The notes beneath the pieces are model-generated. The model had not been told where the DNA came from, ran no database searches, and worked only from the letters and a program-made list of their open reading frames with translations. This document shows, piece by piece, positions 53,000-62,640 of a DNA stretch of 64,000 nucleotides. The first letter of the stretch is position 1; the number at the start of each line of letters is the position of its first letter. A program made the translations under genes and the position numbers. The stretch lies in contig NZ_JAKILB010000007.1 of assembly GCF_023283895.1 (NCBI RefSeq), positions 124,001-188,000 of the forward strand, in the 5' to 3' direction. The stretch comes from Shewanella pneumatophori. GTDB lineage: Bacteria > Pseudomonadota > Gammaproteobacteria > Enterobacterales > Shewanellaceae.

Positions 53000-54169
53000 T
53001 TAGCCAATTGCTGGTGTATGACCACTACGGGTGTTTTGTACGCTTTTGATCAGCATATAAATCGATGTAGTTAGCAGCACAACAGCTAAGTATGTGATTA
53101 AAGAGTGCGCAGATGTACTGCTGTGCTCAGCAATCACTGGGCCAAACACTGAGCCAACACTGTAGCTCAAAAGCATTAGTTCAGTCGCTGCAACAATTTT
53201 CTCAATAGCCATGGTTTCACAGGCTAGTGAAATTGCAATCGGGTAAAGCGCAAAGCAGCTAGCACCCAATAAAAAGTAACTTACCGTAATAACGGCAACT
53301 GAGCTGCCATCAGCGATGCCAACAATACCTATGGTCCCTAGTAAGCAAAATAGCGCCATTAGTAGACTTTTGCCTACTCTAGTCGATAAGTAGCTTACAA
53401 ATGGCTGTACTAGCATGCCGCCTAAAATAATCACCGCCATTAAAAATGCAGTGCGCTCAGTGCTATCAAATTGACCATTGATATAGCTAGGCATTAAGCC
53501 GTAGATTGGGCCAAGTAACATGCCTGATACCAAGCAACCTATCACAGCTGGTAGGCTGATCTTTCTGACTTCACGCAAACTGATTTTTTTATGCTCTAGG
53601 CTTTCAGGCTGACCTCTTTTAACTAAAAGAGGTGGCAAGATCGCTAGCATTAGCAGGCCAATTACCCAAAGGAATGGCGTAACACCATTAACTCCTAATG
53701 GCCCGATAGCAAGTTGACCAAGGGCACTACCACCATATAACGATGTCATATAAAGGCCCAAACGTTTTGCTCTTTGCTTAGCGCTGTCGGCCATTAATAG
53801 CCAAGATTCAACAACGACAAATACGCCAGCTACGGCAAAACCTGCAACAAAGCGTGCGGCTAACCAAACTTTAGCTGTAGGCATGACCAACATGGCTACT
53901 ATGGTCAAAGTTAGTAGTGTTAAAAAAAGCATTAATGAAAAACGGTGACCAACTTTAGCCACAATCGTTTGAATACACGTCGTACCAACTAGAATGCCTA
54001 AATAGAAGATGCTCGCCAACCAAGCCACGAGTGAGCTATCCATGCCAAATGAAGCGAGTGACAATGGAATTAGACTCATTAAGAAGCCAGATGCGATAGC
54101 GAAAAACGATAAACCAGCAACAGGTACGAACGTACTGTTTTTGTGTGGTTTGCAGGCAGAAATGTCCAC
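53000..54169 (-). CDS. YcaD-like MFS transporter
   Basis: A 389-residue inner-membrane protein with 12 hydrophobic segments and an intact first-half MFS architecture, including RFVAGFAVAGVFVVVESWLLMADSAKQRAKRLGLYM, the long conserved segment typical of the YcaD family. YcaD transporters have unknown substrates. The start is a GTG at 54169, with AGGAG seven bases upstream; no ATG is better placed. Single gene. Confidence 0.88.
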   Translation of the reverse strand: MDISACKPHKNSTFVPVAGLSFFAIASGFLMSLIPLSLASFGMDSSLVAWLASIFYLGILVGTTCIQTIVAKVGHRFSLMLFLTLLTLTIVAMLVMPTAKVWLAARFVAGFAVAGVFVVVESWLLMADSAKQRAKRLGLYMTSLYGGSALGQLAIGPLGVNGVTPFLWVIGLLMLAILPPLLVKRGQPESLEHKKISLREVRKISLPAVIGCLVSGMLLGPIYGLMPSYINGQFDSTERTAFLMAVIILGGMLVQPFVSYLSTRVGKSLLMALFCLLGTIGIVGIADGSSVAVITVSYFLLGASCFALYPIAISLACETMAIEKIVAATELMLLSYSVGSVFGPVIAEHSSTSAHSLITYLAVVLLTTSIYMLIKSVQNTRSGHTPAIG

Positions 54170-54481
54170 CTTTATCTCCTGTAGATTGATACTTTTGAAA
54201 GTTTGAGGGTTGGTCTGATTTCGCGGATTTTATGCTTTTAAAATGGAAAGTAAAGCTTAATTTATGTACTAGTGAATAAAAAAATAAAACTAACAGCAAT
54301 TGGTTTTTAAGGTTTTGTTTTTATTGTATATTTTATTGGTTGACCTGGTGGTTGAAATTTGCACTTAGATTGGGTTTTATGCTTGTTGATGGGTAAGTAT
54401 TTGATGCTGCTAATCTAATGTGGTCTGAACTTTATAATTGTTTTTATATTGCTTAAAGTGTCATATGGTTAGTAAATGGTT
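54170..54481. other. AT-rich intergenic region
   Basis: The promoter region of the MFS gene lies on its left. Nothing else recognisable; frames here are short and lack ribosome sites. Confidence 0.35.
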
Positions 54482-54508
54482 AAAAAGCGGCGTTAACGCC
54501 GCTTTTTT
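54482..54508 (-). terminator. Rho-independent terminator
   Basis: AAAAAGCGGCG / CGCCGCTTTTT, eleven perfect pairs around TTAA, with T-runs on both strands. It ends the methyltransferase gene whose stop is at 54517. Confidence 0.9.
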
Positions 54509-54516
54509 TATCAGGA

Positions 54517-55569
54517 CTAGCTTAACTCAAGTGCCACAATTTTTAGTGGATGATTACCATCAAACGAAGGGAAATCATTATGGCAATCTAACCAAGTATG
54601 TTGGGTTACTTGGCGGCCTTGTTTTTCAACGCAACGTACAAGACTTGCAAACCATTCGTCACGATCTACTTTGGCTACGTTATTACAACAGACAATCGTG
54701 CCACCGGCTTTTGTCGTTAACAAGGCTGGTTTAAATAGGCTTTGGTAGTCGTTAATTAAGTCGACAATGCCAAATGGGCTTTTAGCGTATCTAGGCGGGT
54801 CGAGAAACACTAGGTCAAACTGGGTGGCTGGTAACTTTGGGTAAGCGGGTAGCTTTTGATTACGTCGACCGCCTACTTTTAAACCTGCTAGTTGTCTAAG
54901 TGCTGGAAAGGCGTCGCTTTGAATAAATTCACATACATTTTCAGCTTGGTTTAGGGCGGCATTTTTACGTCCTGCAGCTAAAGCAAATGATGAAAAGTCG
55001 ACGTTAACCACACGTGTTGCGCCGCCAACAGCTGCTGCAGTACCAATACCACAAGTGTACGAAAATAGATTTAGAACGCTTTTGCCTTCGCTGTTTGCTG
55101 CAACATACTCGCGGCCAATGCGCATATCTAAAAACAGTAATGGATCTTGGCCTTCATGGCGCAACTTACTGGTGAACTTGATGCCATTTTCCTGCATCTG
55201 CTGTTCACTGCTAGCAAATTCTTGTAGCTCATCAGATAGACGGTTCAATACGCGTGAGTTTTTATCTGAGCGATCGTTATAGACAACGGGTAACTCAGCA
55301 AGTTGGTTAAGCTGCGCAGATATATCAGCTAGTTCAGTTTCAGTTAGTGACTGATGAAAGCTTTGAATAAGCCAAGCGCTACCGTAACGATCGATATTGA
55401 GCCCATTGCACCCTTCAACCGTACCGTGAAATACACGGAAACAATCTGTTTGTTGCGTTGCAGCTTGTTGTAAAAAATCTGCTCGCTTAGTGATAGCTTG
55501 GGCCAATACCTGAGAAAGAGGTAAAGCGGTTGGGTCCGATGAGGTAATCGACATAAATATTGGGCTCAT
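54517..55569 (-). CDS. RlmI-like class I SAM-dependent methyltransferase
   Basis: A 350-residue methyltransferase of the RlmI/COG1092 type. VFHGTVEGCNGLNIDRYG in the N-terminal part resembles the RlmI central region, the SAM motif is VLNLFSYTCGIGTAAA near residue 170, and the catalytic DPP motif is in FDLVFLDPPRYAKS near residue 250. RlmI methylates 23S rRNA C1962; this protein is shorter than the 390-400 residues of RlmI because it lacks the N-terminal PUA domain, so a related rRNA target is likely. ATG at 55569 or at 55554; neither has a clear ribosome site. Confidence 0.82.
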   Translation of the reverse strand: MSPIFMSITSSDPTALPLSQVLAQAITKRADFLQQAATQQTDCFRVFHGTVEGCNGLNIDRYGSAWLIQSFHQSLTETELADISAQLNQLAELPVVYNDRSDKNSRVLNRLSDELQEFASSEQQMQENGIKFTSKLRHEGQDPLLFLDMRIGREYVAANSEGKSVLNLFSYTCGIGTAAAVGGATRVVNVDFSSFALAAGRKNAALNQAENVCEFIQSDAFPALRQLAGLKVGGRRNQKLPAYPKLPATQFDLVFLDPPRYAKSPFGIVDLINDYQSLFKPALLTTKAGGTIVCCNNVAKVDRDEWFASLVRCVEKQGRQVTQHTWLDCHNDFPSFDGNHPLKIVALELS

Positions 55570-55894
55570 TTGAAATGGTGTCGGGGTGACAGGGCTAATG
55601 ATAGCAAAAATGCACTAATAAATACCTCAATCTTATTGGGGGCGAGTTGTTAACTTAGCGCTTATTATTAGCTTTGTTAGTAAAAAAGCCCGGTGGGCTA
55701 ATTGGGAGGATTGCTGAAGTGTGTTACGCATTGAGGTTAGAGTACACTCGGTTAAATTAATCTGGGCTAAATCGATTAAGTAAAGCCTGAGTAGATAAAG
55801 CTGAGCTGAATGCACGGCAATGTGACTACTGTTAGTTCAATTGGTTAACTCCAATAGTTAATGTAAATAGTTAGGTAGTTCAAAGGAGCAAAAC
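55570..55894. other. intergenic region between divergent genes
   Basis: About 325 bases; the lipase-like gene has an AAAGGAG ribosome site at its right end. No other element is recognised. Confidence 0.35.
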
Positions 55895-56470
55895 ATGAAA
55901 GTGGTATTGGTTCATGGCATTTTTAATACTGGCCATGTGATGCATTTGCTACAAAAGCGTTTGCAAGCTGCAGGACATGAATGCTTTAGTCCTACTATTG
56001 GTCCCTTTGATGGTCGCCGTGGGATTGAATTTGCCGCAGCTAATTTGAGTGAGCAGATTGATGCTTTCTTTGGTCAAGATAGCAACATTGTGTTGATAGG
56101 CTTTAGTATGGGCGGCATAGTTGGCCGTTATTATTTACAGTATTTAGATGGCGCCAGCCGAGTGAGTCAGTTTTTTAGTCTTGCGGCACCTCATCATGGA
56201 AGCTATTTGGCTTACTTGCCATATCCATCAAAGGGGATTAAACAATTAAGGCCAAGAAGCGAACTGTTACAGCAACTAGCTGGCTCAGAGTCGTGCTTAA
56301 ATGAGGTTAAACTCTATTCTTATCGTACTCCTATCGATTTAACCATAGTGCCTAGTACAAGCTCTATATGGCGTGTGGCAGAAAATCAAAGTTTTATCAT
56401 TGTATTGCATCTTTCGGTGATTTTTAGTCGGCGTATTGCAAAGGCAATTTGCGATAAACTGGTAAACTGA
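55895..56470 (+). CDS. lipase-like alpha/beta hydrolase
   Basis: A 191-residue cytoplasmic hydrolase of the lipase/esterase type (small EstA/LipB-like class). The oxyanion-hole motif is VLVHGIFNTG, the nucleophile elbow is IGFSMGG (Ser near residue 71), an Asp is in TPIDLTIVP near residue 149, and a His in VLHLSV near residue 168, giving a complete apparent triad. AAPHHGSYL is typical of these lipases. No signal peptide. Substrate unknown. ATG with AAAGGAG seven bases upstream. Confidence 0.85.
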   Translation: MKVVLVHGIFNTGHVMHLLQKRLQAAGHECFSPTIGPFDGRRGIEFAAANLSEQIDAFFGQDSNIVLIGFSMGGIVGRYYLQYLDGASRVSQFFSLAAPHHGSYLAYLPYPSKGIKQLRPRSELLQQLAGSESCLNEVKLYSYRTPIDLTIVPSTSSIWRVAENQSFIIVLHLSVIFSRRIAKAICDKLVN

Positions 56471-56596
56471 TGCGACAATCCCTTATGCGGGGAGCTTCTT
56501 GAAGAGTTCTGTTATTGGGCTATTTGCTTGGCTAGCTTTTGCTGCTGTTTATAAGAGCTTTTTTTTTAAACTTTCTATAATGGCTTTTTATAAAAG

Positions 56597-57181
56597 CTAG
56601 GCCGATGGCTTTTGTGATAGCCAGGGACTATTACTACGTAACTTTTCTAATTCACGTGTTTGTTCTGCGAGTTTTTGCGACAAGATCTGGTTTTCATTGG
56701 CAAGTTTAGCTTGCTGATACACCTTATTTAAATCAGTCTCGATAATCGCTTGAAAGCGTCTTAACAATTGTTTTGTAGGATTATCAAATTGTTGAGGCTG
56801 ATTATCTAGCATGCAAATTGTGCCAAAAATGTCGCCATTGGGCCAATGCAGGGGCATACCAAAGTAGGCGATCATACCTAGCTTTATATCTGGATTGTTG
56901 CACCAGTTTGGATCTTCAAGTGCATTATTGACGATAAGCTCTTTGCGACCATTAATGACAGCTTCGCAATAAAGGCCAATACCAATGCTTTCGCGCTCTT
57001 TTGCTGTATAAGGATTGTGTGCAGTTTGGCTGCGAGTGAAGACTTCGAGCTCATAGCTATGCAGGCGCATAATTAAGGTGGCAGGAATAGCTGAGATCTC
57101 AGAAATAAGATTAACGATCTCTTGCCAGCTTTGGCCTATATCCTCATGGATACGGATCTCTTTGGTATTGAGTAGGGCCAT
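56597..57181 (-). CDS. stand-alone GAF-domain protein with C-terminal coiled coil
   Basis: A 194-residue cytoplasmic protein. A GAF domain spans about residues 15-150, with GLYCEAVINGRKELIVNN, YFGMPLHWPNGDIFGTICMLDNQ and a long closing helix; a coiled coil (about 150-185) then dimerises it. GAF domains of this form usually precede GGDEF or histidine kinase domains; here there is no output domain, so it may act in trans on a partner. Ligand unknown. ATG start. It lies upstream of nothing obvious and is followed at some distance by a two-component system on the same strand. Confidence 0.82.
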   Translation of the reverse strand: MALLNTKEIRIHEDIGQSWQEIVNLISEISAIPATLIMRLHSYELEVFTRSQTAHNPYTAKERESIGIGLYCEAVINGRKELIVNNALEDPNWCNNPDIKLGMIAYFGMPLHWPNGDIFGTICMLDNQPQQFDNPTKQLLRRFQAIIETDLNKVYQQAKLANENQILSQKLAEQTRELEKLRSNSPWLSQKPSA

Positions 57182-57366
57182 ACATGCCTTCTATTATCTT
57201 AAATTCTGCTGATTGCTAACGCAGAAATATTCCTTGATATGTCTTTAAAATTTAATAGAGTTTCGCCATTTATGCGAATTTTACTCGTAAAATAATCTTT
57301 CGCTTTAGTTTGTTATTACAGGTGAGAACTCAGCGATTGTTATGCGCTGAGTTCTAGTGGCAAGTG

Positions 57367-58731
57367 TTAGCTTTTTAACTCTAGCAGAGGAAAAGTGAGC
57401 TTGGCTTGGCAGCCCTGAGGTTGAGTCTCGATAAGATTAAATTGCCATTGGTAGCGCTGGCATAAACTGTCAACAATAAGCAAACCTAAGCCGTGACTAT
57501 TATGCTGAGCATTATGTTGTTCTTTATTGGAAGCGTTTAAGCCGTGTCCGTTATCGTTGATTGAGATATGGTCGCTATCGATAACGACCATAATCTGGCC
57601 TGAGTCACTGGCATTAATGGCGTTGCTAATAATATTACTTAATAGCATGCGTAGGACCGCAGGGGTGGGTTTGATCACCGGCGCATGTTTAAAATCGACA
57701 ATAAGCTCGATTTTCTTTGACTGAGCGAGTAAAGATAGCGGCTGCACTATTTTCTCTATTTCTGCAAGTTCAAGGGCCCGTGCTTCATGGCTTACAGTGC
57801 CTTTTTCTTGCTTGACTATGCTGAGTAGCGCATCAACCGTATGCTGCATTTCATGTGCTGCCCTTTGAATTCTATCGCGCTGTCTAGCCTGAAACTCTGG
57901 CGCGTCATTTTGCTCCTGTAGCTTAGCCGCGCCGCTAATAACGGTTATTGGTGTGCGTAACTCGTGACTAGCATAACGGGCAAAAGCTTGCTCTTGTTTG
58001 ATCATCATTTCATTTTGCTGGCGATAATCATTAAGGCTTTGACTAAGCTGGCTAAATTCTGCCGCCGATTGCTTTGGTACTGCAAATTTCGGGTGCTCGG
58101 CAGGTGACTTTAATTGTTTAACTAGTTGATCTACGGGCTCAACCAAGCGCTGACTCAGTTTATGAATGGCAAAACCAAATAATAAAAACAGTACACAAAT
58201 AAAAGTTAATACGAACACGTTGATCGACTGCCATTCTTCATCACTTAGCTCGACATTATCTGCTGGCATAACCAGGTATAAAGGCTGCATTTCGCCATCG
58301 AGTTTAAACTCGCTACGATACAAAAAGAGCTCTTTTTGCGGGTTTAAATTATCGTCTTCAAATAATTTAAAACTCAATACTTCATGCAATAACCCAGCTT
58401 TGCCACGATCAACCACTTCACCGGAGAAGCCACTCGGAAATTGGCTTAAGTCACCATATGCCTCTGGAATAAAGTCATGGGAATAAAAGGCTTGCACATG
58501 TAAGCCAATCTGTAGCGGCTGTCTTGCCCCTTGCTGAAATAAACTAATCGCAAATGGCGCGCTCGCTTTTAGCTCATGTTGATTGACCTCATCTTCAATC
58601 CACTGCATAAGACTGAGCATAAAGATATAGATTGTGAGTCCTATCATTACCGCGATAGCACTAAAATAGAGCAGCAGCTTTTGTGGCAGGCTGACAGCCG
58701 ATGAGGCGCGGTTAAATAAGCCGTTTAGCAA
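57367..58731 (-). CDS. sensor histidine kinase
   Basis: A 454-residue membrane kinase. TM1 at about 17-37, a periplasmic sensor of about 135 residues without recognised fold, TM2 at about 174-194, HAMP, the dimerisation domain with ARYASHELRTPITVISG (His near residue 253), and an ATPase domain with LLSNIISNAINAS, DNGHGLN and GLGLLIVDSL. All catalytic boxes are intact. It overlaps its response regulator gene by seven bases. The pair is divergent from a sugar-transfer operon, which is its likely target; the stimulus is unknown. Confidence 0.93.
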   Translation of the reverse strand: MLNGLFNRASSAVSLPQKLLLYFSAIAVMIGLTIYIFMLSLMQWIEDEVNQHELKASAPFAISLFQQGARQPLQIGLHVQAFYSHDFIPEAYGDLSQFPSGFSGEVVDRGKAGLLHEVLSFKLFEDDNLNPQKELFLYRSEFKLDGEMQPLYLVMPADNVELSDEEWQSINVFVLTFICVLFLLFGFAIHKLSQRLVEPVDQLVKQLKSPAEHPKFAVPKQSAAEFSQLSQSLNDYRQQNEMMIKQEQAFARYASHELRTPITVISGAAKLQEQNDAPEFQARQRDRIQRAAHEMQHTVDALLSIVKQEKGTVSHEARALELAEIEKIVQPLSLLAQSKKIELIVDFKHAPVIKPTPAVLRMLLSNIISNAINASDSGQIMVVIDSDHISINDNGHGLNASNKEQHNAQHNSHGLGLLIVDSLCQRYQWQFNLIETQPQGCQAKLTFPLLELKS

Positions 58732-59414
58732 GCCTTGTCTCCAAGTTGTAGTCGAAAACCGATTTTCGGCACAGTAGCTAGCATAGGTTGCTTGAAAGGT
58801 TTATCTAGCTGATTGCGCAACTGATACATATGGCTGCGCAAAATGTCACTGCTTGGTGGCGATTGTCCCCAGATCTCTTCAATGATCTGTTCACGCTTAA
58901 CGATATTGGGAGCATTTTTCATTAACAGGAGTAAAATTTGATAGGTGATTGGAGTTAGGGCTAACAGCATATTTTGGCGCGAAGCTTGATGCTTAGCGAT
59001 ATTGATTTCAATATCACCAAATTTAAGTGAGCCTTGAGCAACTTCACCACGATGGCGTTTAACTAAAGCTTGAATACGCGCATCAACTACATCTAAATCG
59101 AATGGCTTACCGAGGTAATCGTCTGCACCACAGTCAAACCCAGTTAATAGGTCGGTTTTATTATCTAATGCAGTCAGCATTAAAATTGGCGTGCTACAAC
59201 CAAGTGAGCGCAGTGCTTTACAAAGGCTGAGCCCATCCATTTTGGGCAGCATAAGATCAAGAATGATGGCATCAAAGTCAAAAGCTTGTGCAAGCGATAA
59301 CCCAAGCTCACCATTATCGGCAAAATCCAGTTCCATACCTTTGGCTTCAAAGTAATCACCAAGGATGCCTGCGACATCGCTGTTATCTTCAATTATCAGT
59401 AGTTTAATCGTCAT
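58725..59414 (-). CDS. OmpR-family response regulator
   Basis: A 229-residue two-component regulator: receiver domain (about 1-120) with the acidic pocket IIEDN, the phospho-accepting Asp in IILDLMLPKMDG near residue 52 and the lysine in YLGKPFDLD; then a winged-helix DNA-binding domain (about 130-225) with RSHMYQLRNQLDKPF and IGFRLQL. It is the first gene of the regulator-kinase pair (7-base overlap). A direct repeat with 11-base spacing and an inverted repeat lie in the gap to the divergent glycosyltransferase operon, a plausible binding site. ATG at 59414. Confidence 0.93.
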   Translation of the reverse strand: MTIKLLIIEDNSDVAGILGDYFEAKGMELDFADNGELGLSLAQAFDFDAIILDLMLPKMDGLSLCKALRSLGCSTPILMLTALDNKTDLLTGFDCGADDYLGKPFDLDVVDARIQALVKRHRGEVAQGSLKFGDIEINIAKHQASRQNMLLALTPITYQILLLLMKNAPNIVKREQIIEEIWGQSPPSSDILRSHMYQLRNQLDKPFKQPMLATVPKIGFRLQLGDKAC

Positions 59415-59460
59415 TACTAAGGGCCATAACTGTATTTATAAGGTCGATTTTAGCATTTTT

Positions 59461-59487
59461 ATGTCGAAAAAATGTCAATGACATTTT
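59461..59487. promoter_or_regulatory. candidate response-regulator binding site
   Basis: ATGTC at 59461 and again at 59472 (11-base spacing, one helical turn, as preferred by OmpR-type dimers), overlapping a perfect dyad AAAATGTCA / TGACATTTT centred at 59478. It lies between the divergent regulator and glycosyltransferase genes. Confidence 0.5.
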
Positions 59488-59541
59488 CTTCACTTGAGCC
59501 TAGGCATGCTAACGCAAAATTAGTCGCTGTAGGACAAACTT

Positions 59542-60597
59542 ATGCCTTATTCTTCGCCCAGTCAAAGCCCAAGTAACACTGAAATTTGTTTATCTGTCGT
59601 TGTGCCTTTATTTAATGAATCTCTGATGATTAAGCCGTTAATTGAGCGCTTAACCAAGGTGCTGTCGACACTTGATGAACGCAGTGAGATTGTTTTTGTT
59701 GATGACGGTAGTAGTGATGACTCTTGGCGTCTGGTCAGTGAATTGCCATTGGTTGATAATGAATACCAATGCATTAAGTTAAGCCGTAACTTTGGTAAAG
59801 AAGCGGCGATGTCAGCAGGTATTGAGCACGCTAGAGGGCTTGTTGTCATTATGCTTGATGCTGATCTACAAGATCCACCAGAATTAATTCCTGAGATGCT
59901 CAATCAGTGGCGAGCGGGTTACGACATCGTCAATATGAAGCGTAAAAAGCGTCTGGGTGAAACTTGGTTTAAACGTTTTTCTGCCGCATGTTTTTATCGG
60001 CTAATGAACTGGGTTTCTGACTCGCCTGTACCTGAAAATGTCGGTGACTTTCGCCTAATGAGCCGTCAAGTTATCGACAGTATTAAACAGCTTCCAGAGC
60101 GCAACCGCTTTATGAAAGGCCTGTTTAGTTGGCCTGGATTTTCACAAAAAACCTTGGAGTTTGATCGCGACCCGCGTTTTGTTGGCGAAACAAAGTGGAA
60201 CTACGGCAAGCTTTTTGGTTTGGCGATGGACGGCATTACTTCCTTTAGCTTTAAACCACTTAGGTTGGCGACATGGTGTGGTGTTATTACAGCCCTTGCG
60301 GCCTTTGCTTATGGCGGTTGGATTATTGCTAACACGCTTATTTTTGGTGGCAGTGTCGCCGGTTATCCATCGTTAATGGTGGTGCAGTTGGCGCTGGCCG
60401 GAATTCAACTACTTGCACTCGGTTTGATTGGTGAGTATTTAGGGCGTGTATTTGTTGAGGTCAAGCAGCGACCACTGTATTTGATTGAAGAAGTGGCATA
60501 TAAGCAATCCCTTACTCAAGTGAAAGCTCGAAATAATATGTCGATAGACTTTAGTGAAGCTAAGCCTACCAACGTGAGTTACTTGGAGGTTAAGTAA
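59542..60597 (+). CDS. polyprenyl-phosphate glycosyltransferase, GT2 family (GtrB/ArnC-like)
   Basis: A 351-residue membrane-attached glycosyltransferase. The GT2 fold starts at about residue 17 (LSVVVPLFNE); the DxD-type site is VIMLDADLQDPPE near residue 105; FVGETKWNYGKLFGLAMDGI near residue 213 is typical of DPM1/GtrB-like enzymes. Two C-terminal TM helices anchor it to the inner membrane. Such enzymes load a sugar from UDP or GDP onto undecaprenyl phosphate. It is the first gene of a three-gene operon; its stop overlaps the next start (TAATG). Confidence 0.9.
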   Translation: MPYSSPSQSPSNTEICLSVVVPLFNESLMIKPLIERLTKVLSTLDERSEIVFVDDGSSDDSWRLVSELPLVDNEYQCIKLSRNFGKEAAMSAGIEHARGLVVIMLDADLQDPPELIPEMLNQWRAGYDIVNMKRKKRLGETWFKRFSAACFYRLMNWVSDSPVPENVGDFRLMSRQVIDSIKQLPERNRFMKGLFSWPGFSQKTLEFDRDPRFVGETKWNYGKLFGLAMDGITSFSFKPLRLATWCGVITALAAFAYGGWIIANTLIFGGSVAGYPSLMVVQLALAGIQLLALGLIGEYLGRVFVEVKQRPLYLIEEVAYKQSLTQVKARNNMSIDFSEAKPTNVSYLEVK

Positions 60598-62024
60598 TGC
60601 TAAAGGCTGTAGATACACGCACAGGGCTGGTTGTTCTGCTGATTGTGGTGCTTACACGAATGCTGTTATTGCCTTGGTATCCACTGATGGACACTACAGA
60701 GGCAAGATACGGTGAAATGGCGCGGCTAATGGTAGAAACCGGCAATTGGGTTACACCGCTGTTTGATTACAATGTACCTTTTTGGGGGAAACCACCGCTG
60801 CATACTTGGATGAGTGCTAGCTCTATTAGCTTATTTGGCGTTAATGAGTTTGCAGTGCGGTTGCCCCATTGGCTTGCTGCTGTACTTTGCCTGTTGTTGG
60901 TTGGCTACTTTGCTAAAAGGCTGCAGTTACCTGTTCTGCCTCCATTAATTATATTGGCGTCAACGGTGGTGTTTACCATTAGTGCTGGCGCTGTGATGAC
61001 AGATATGGCGTTAACCTTAGGTTTAACACTGGCAATGGTTGGCTTTTACTTATGTTGGCAAGGTGACAAGGTTTGGGGTTATGCAGGTTTTGCTGGCTTA
61101 GCCATAGGTTTGCTAGCAAAAGGCCCGGTGACCTTGGTGCTATTTGGCTTAGGCACTGGTTTGTGGTTACTTTTACGCTATGGCCCGTTAAAAGTGTGGC
61201 GCGAACTATGGCATAGAGTCCCTTTAGTGACAGGCTGCTTATTGATGCTGGCAATTGCGCTGCCTTGGTATGTGATTGCTGAGCAGACGACTCCGGGATT
61301 TCTAAATTATTTTATTGTTGGTGAGCACTGGTCTCGCTTTGTCGATAGCGGTTGGGAAGGTGACTTATACGGTAGTGCTCACGATGAAGTTAGAGGCACT
61401 ATTTGGCTCTACTTTGTGGTTGCGGCCATGCCTTGGTCGTTATTTTTACCACGAGCGTTTTATAAAATTGTCACCGAGCGAAAGCAGTCTAAAAAGCTTG
61501 ATGTAAATCAGCATGACTTAAACCTACATGATTTAAACACCAATTATTCTGGCCTACCGAGTTATCTTATTTGTTGGATGATAGCTCCCATGGTGCTATT
61601 CACCTTTGCGGGCAATATATTACCTGCTTATGTTCTGCCGGGGATCCCAGGGCTTGCATTGTTACTGGCTTATGCATGGCGAAAGAGCTTGTTACCAGGG
61701 CTGAATATTATCGCTTTATCTATTTCGGCGTTATTAGTTGTCACCGTGGCAGTGTTGCACTTTGAGGTGGGAAAAGACAAAAGTGAGCGCTGGTTGCTAT
61801 CACAGCGAAGTGAAGCTTTACCTACCTATTATTGGCAAAGTCAGCCGTTTTCCGGCCGTTTTTATAGTGCAGGTACAGCGGATAAAATTCAAAGTTTAGA
61901 TGAAGTTAGTAACGGTGAGTTTTACCTCGTGATTGGTAATAAAGCGCATCAATCGCAGTTTACAGCATGCCAAGCGGTAGCAAGTAATAAGCGACGAGAC
62001 CTAATAAAATGTCATCGCAATTAA
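60597..62024 (+). CDS. ArnT-like GT39-family glycosyltransferase
   Basis: A 475-residue inner-membrane enzyme with about ten helices, in the PMT/ArnT superfamily. The first periplasmic loop carries the catalytic signature MDTTEARYGEMARLM near residue 33, and WGKPPLHTW follows near residue 63. Such enzymes transfer a sugar from undecaprenyl phosphate to an acceptor on the periplasmic side; ArnT does so to lipid A. It is shorter than ArnT, with a small C-terminal domain. The acceptor here is unknown. Translationally coupled to the GT2 gene before it; the next gene starts 16 bases before its stop. Confidence 0.88.
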   Translation: MLKAVDTRTGLVVLLIVVLTRMLLLPWYPLMDTTEARYGEMARLMVETGNWVTPLFDYNVPFWGKPPLHTWMSASSISLFGVNEFAVRLPHWLAAVLCLLLVGYFAKRLQLPVLPPLIILASTVVFTISAGAVMTDMALTLGLTLAMVGFYLCWQGDKVWGYAGFAGLAIGLLAKGPVTLVLFGLGTGLWLLLRYGPLKVWRELWHRVPLVTGCLLMLAIALPWYVIAEQTTPGFLNYFIVGEHWSRFVDSGWEGDLYGSAHDEVRGTIWLYFVVAAMPWSLFLPRAFYKIVTERKQSKKLDVNQHDLNLHDLNTNYSGLPSYLICWMIAPMVLFTFAGNILPAYVLPGIPGLALLLAYAWRKSLLPGLNIIALSISALLVVTVAVLHFEVGKDKSERWLLSQRSEALPTYYWQSQPFSGRFYSAGTADKIQSLDEVSNGEFYLVIGNKAHQSQFTACQAVASNKRRDLIKCHRN

Positions 62025-62557
62025 GCTTATTAGTTTCCAGTTTTAAAGCAAAATATCCTAATGCAACGAGCGACAAAAGCCTTAAACAGCTTAGCCAAGT
62101 TATATGGCGCAAGTATCATGAAAATATACGTTTTTTACTGGTTGGTGCTGGGGTTTTTGTTGTTGATTTTAATTTGTTTTTATTGCTTTCAAGCGTGTTT
62201 GAACTGGCGCTAATGCCAGCAAGAGTGACTGCATTTATTATCTCTGTCGGTCTGTCTTGGGGGATTAATCGTAGCTGGACATTTAAAGGGCGTAGTAACG
62301 TACTCAGCAAAGGGCATGGTAACGCAAGTTTTGAACTCGGAAATTATCAACAAAAATTAATACAGTTGGGTAAGCACTTATGCGTTGCGAGCTTTGCAGC
62401 GCTAGCAAACTTGTCTTTATTTTATTGGGTAAATATCGTGCTGGCTCAGTTTGTTGATGATGTGAGCATTAGCCGCTTTATTGGCTTTGCAATAGGCGTA
62501 TTAGCAGGATTAGTCGTTAATTGGCTGGGGGCTAATTATTGGACTTTTAGCAAGTAG
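62009..62557 (+). CDS. GtrA-family membrane protein
   Basis: A 182-residue inner-membrane protein with four helices of the GtrA type: FLLVGAGVFVVDFNLFLLL in the first, SWGINRSWTFKG between helices, and a final GLVVNWLGANYWTFSK, the typical closing motif. GtrA proteins are thought to flip lipid-linked sugars across the inner membrane. As the last gene of a GT2-GT39-GtrA operon, it completes a load, flip and transfer set. Overlaps the preceding gene by 16 bases. A hydrophilic N-terminal extension of about 40 residues precedes the first helix. Confidence 0.88.
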   Translation: MSSQLSLLVSSFKAKYPNATSDKSLKQLSQVIWRKYHENIRFLLVGAGVFVVDFNLFLLLSSVFELALMPARVTAFIISVGLSWGINRSWTFKGRSNVLSKGHGNASFELGNYQQKLIQLGKHLCVASFAALANLSLFYWVNIVLAQFVDDVSISRFIGFAIGVLAGLVVNWLGANYWTFSK

Positions 62558-62640
62558 ACTTATATTTGTAACTAAGCTTATGTTCGAAAAAAAGTATGGC
62601 CTAGCGGCGTTAAAATAGACCTCTTGTGTTACAAACTATT

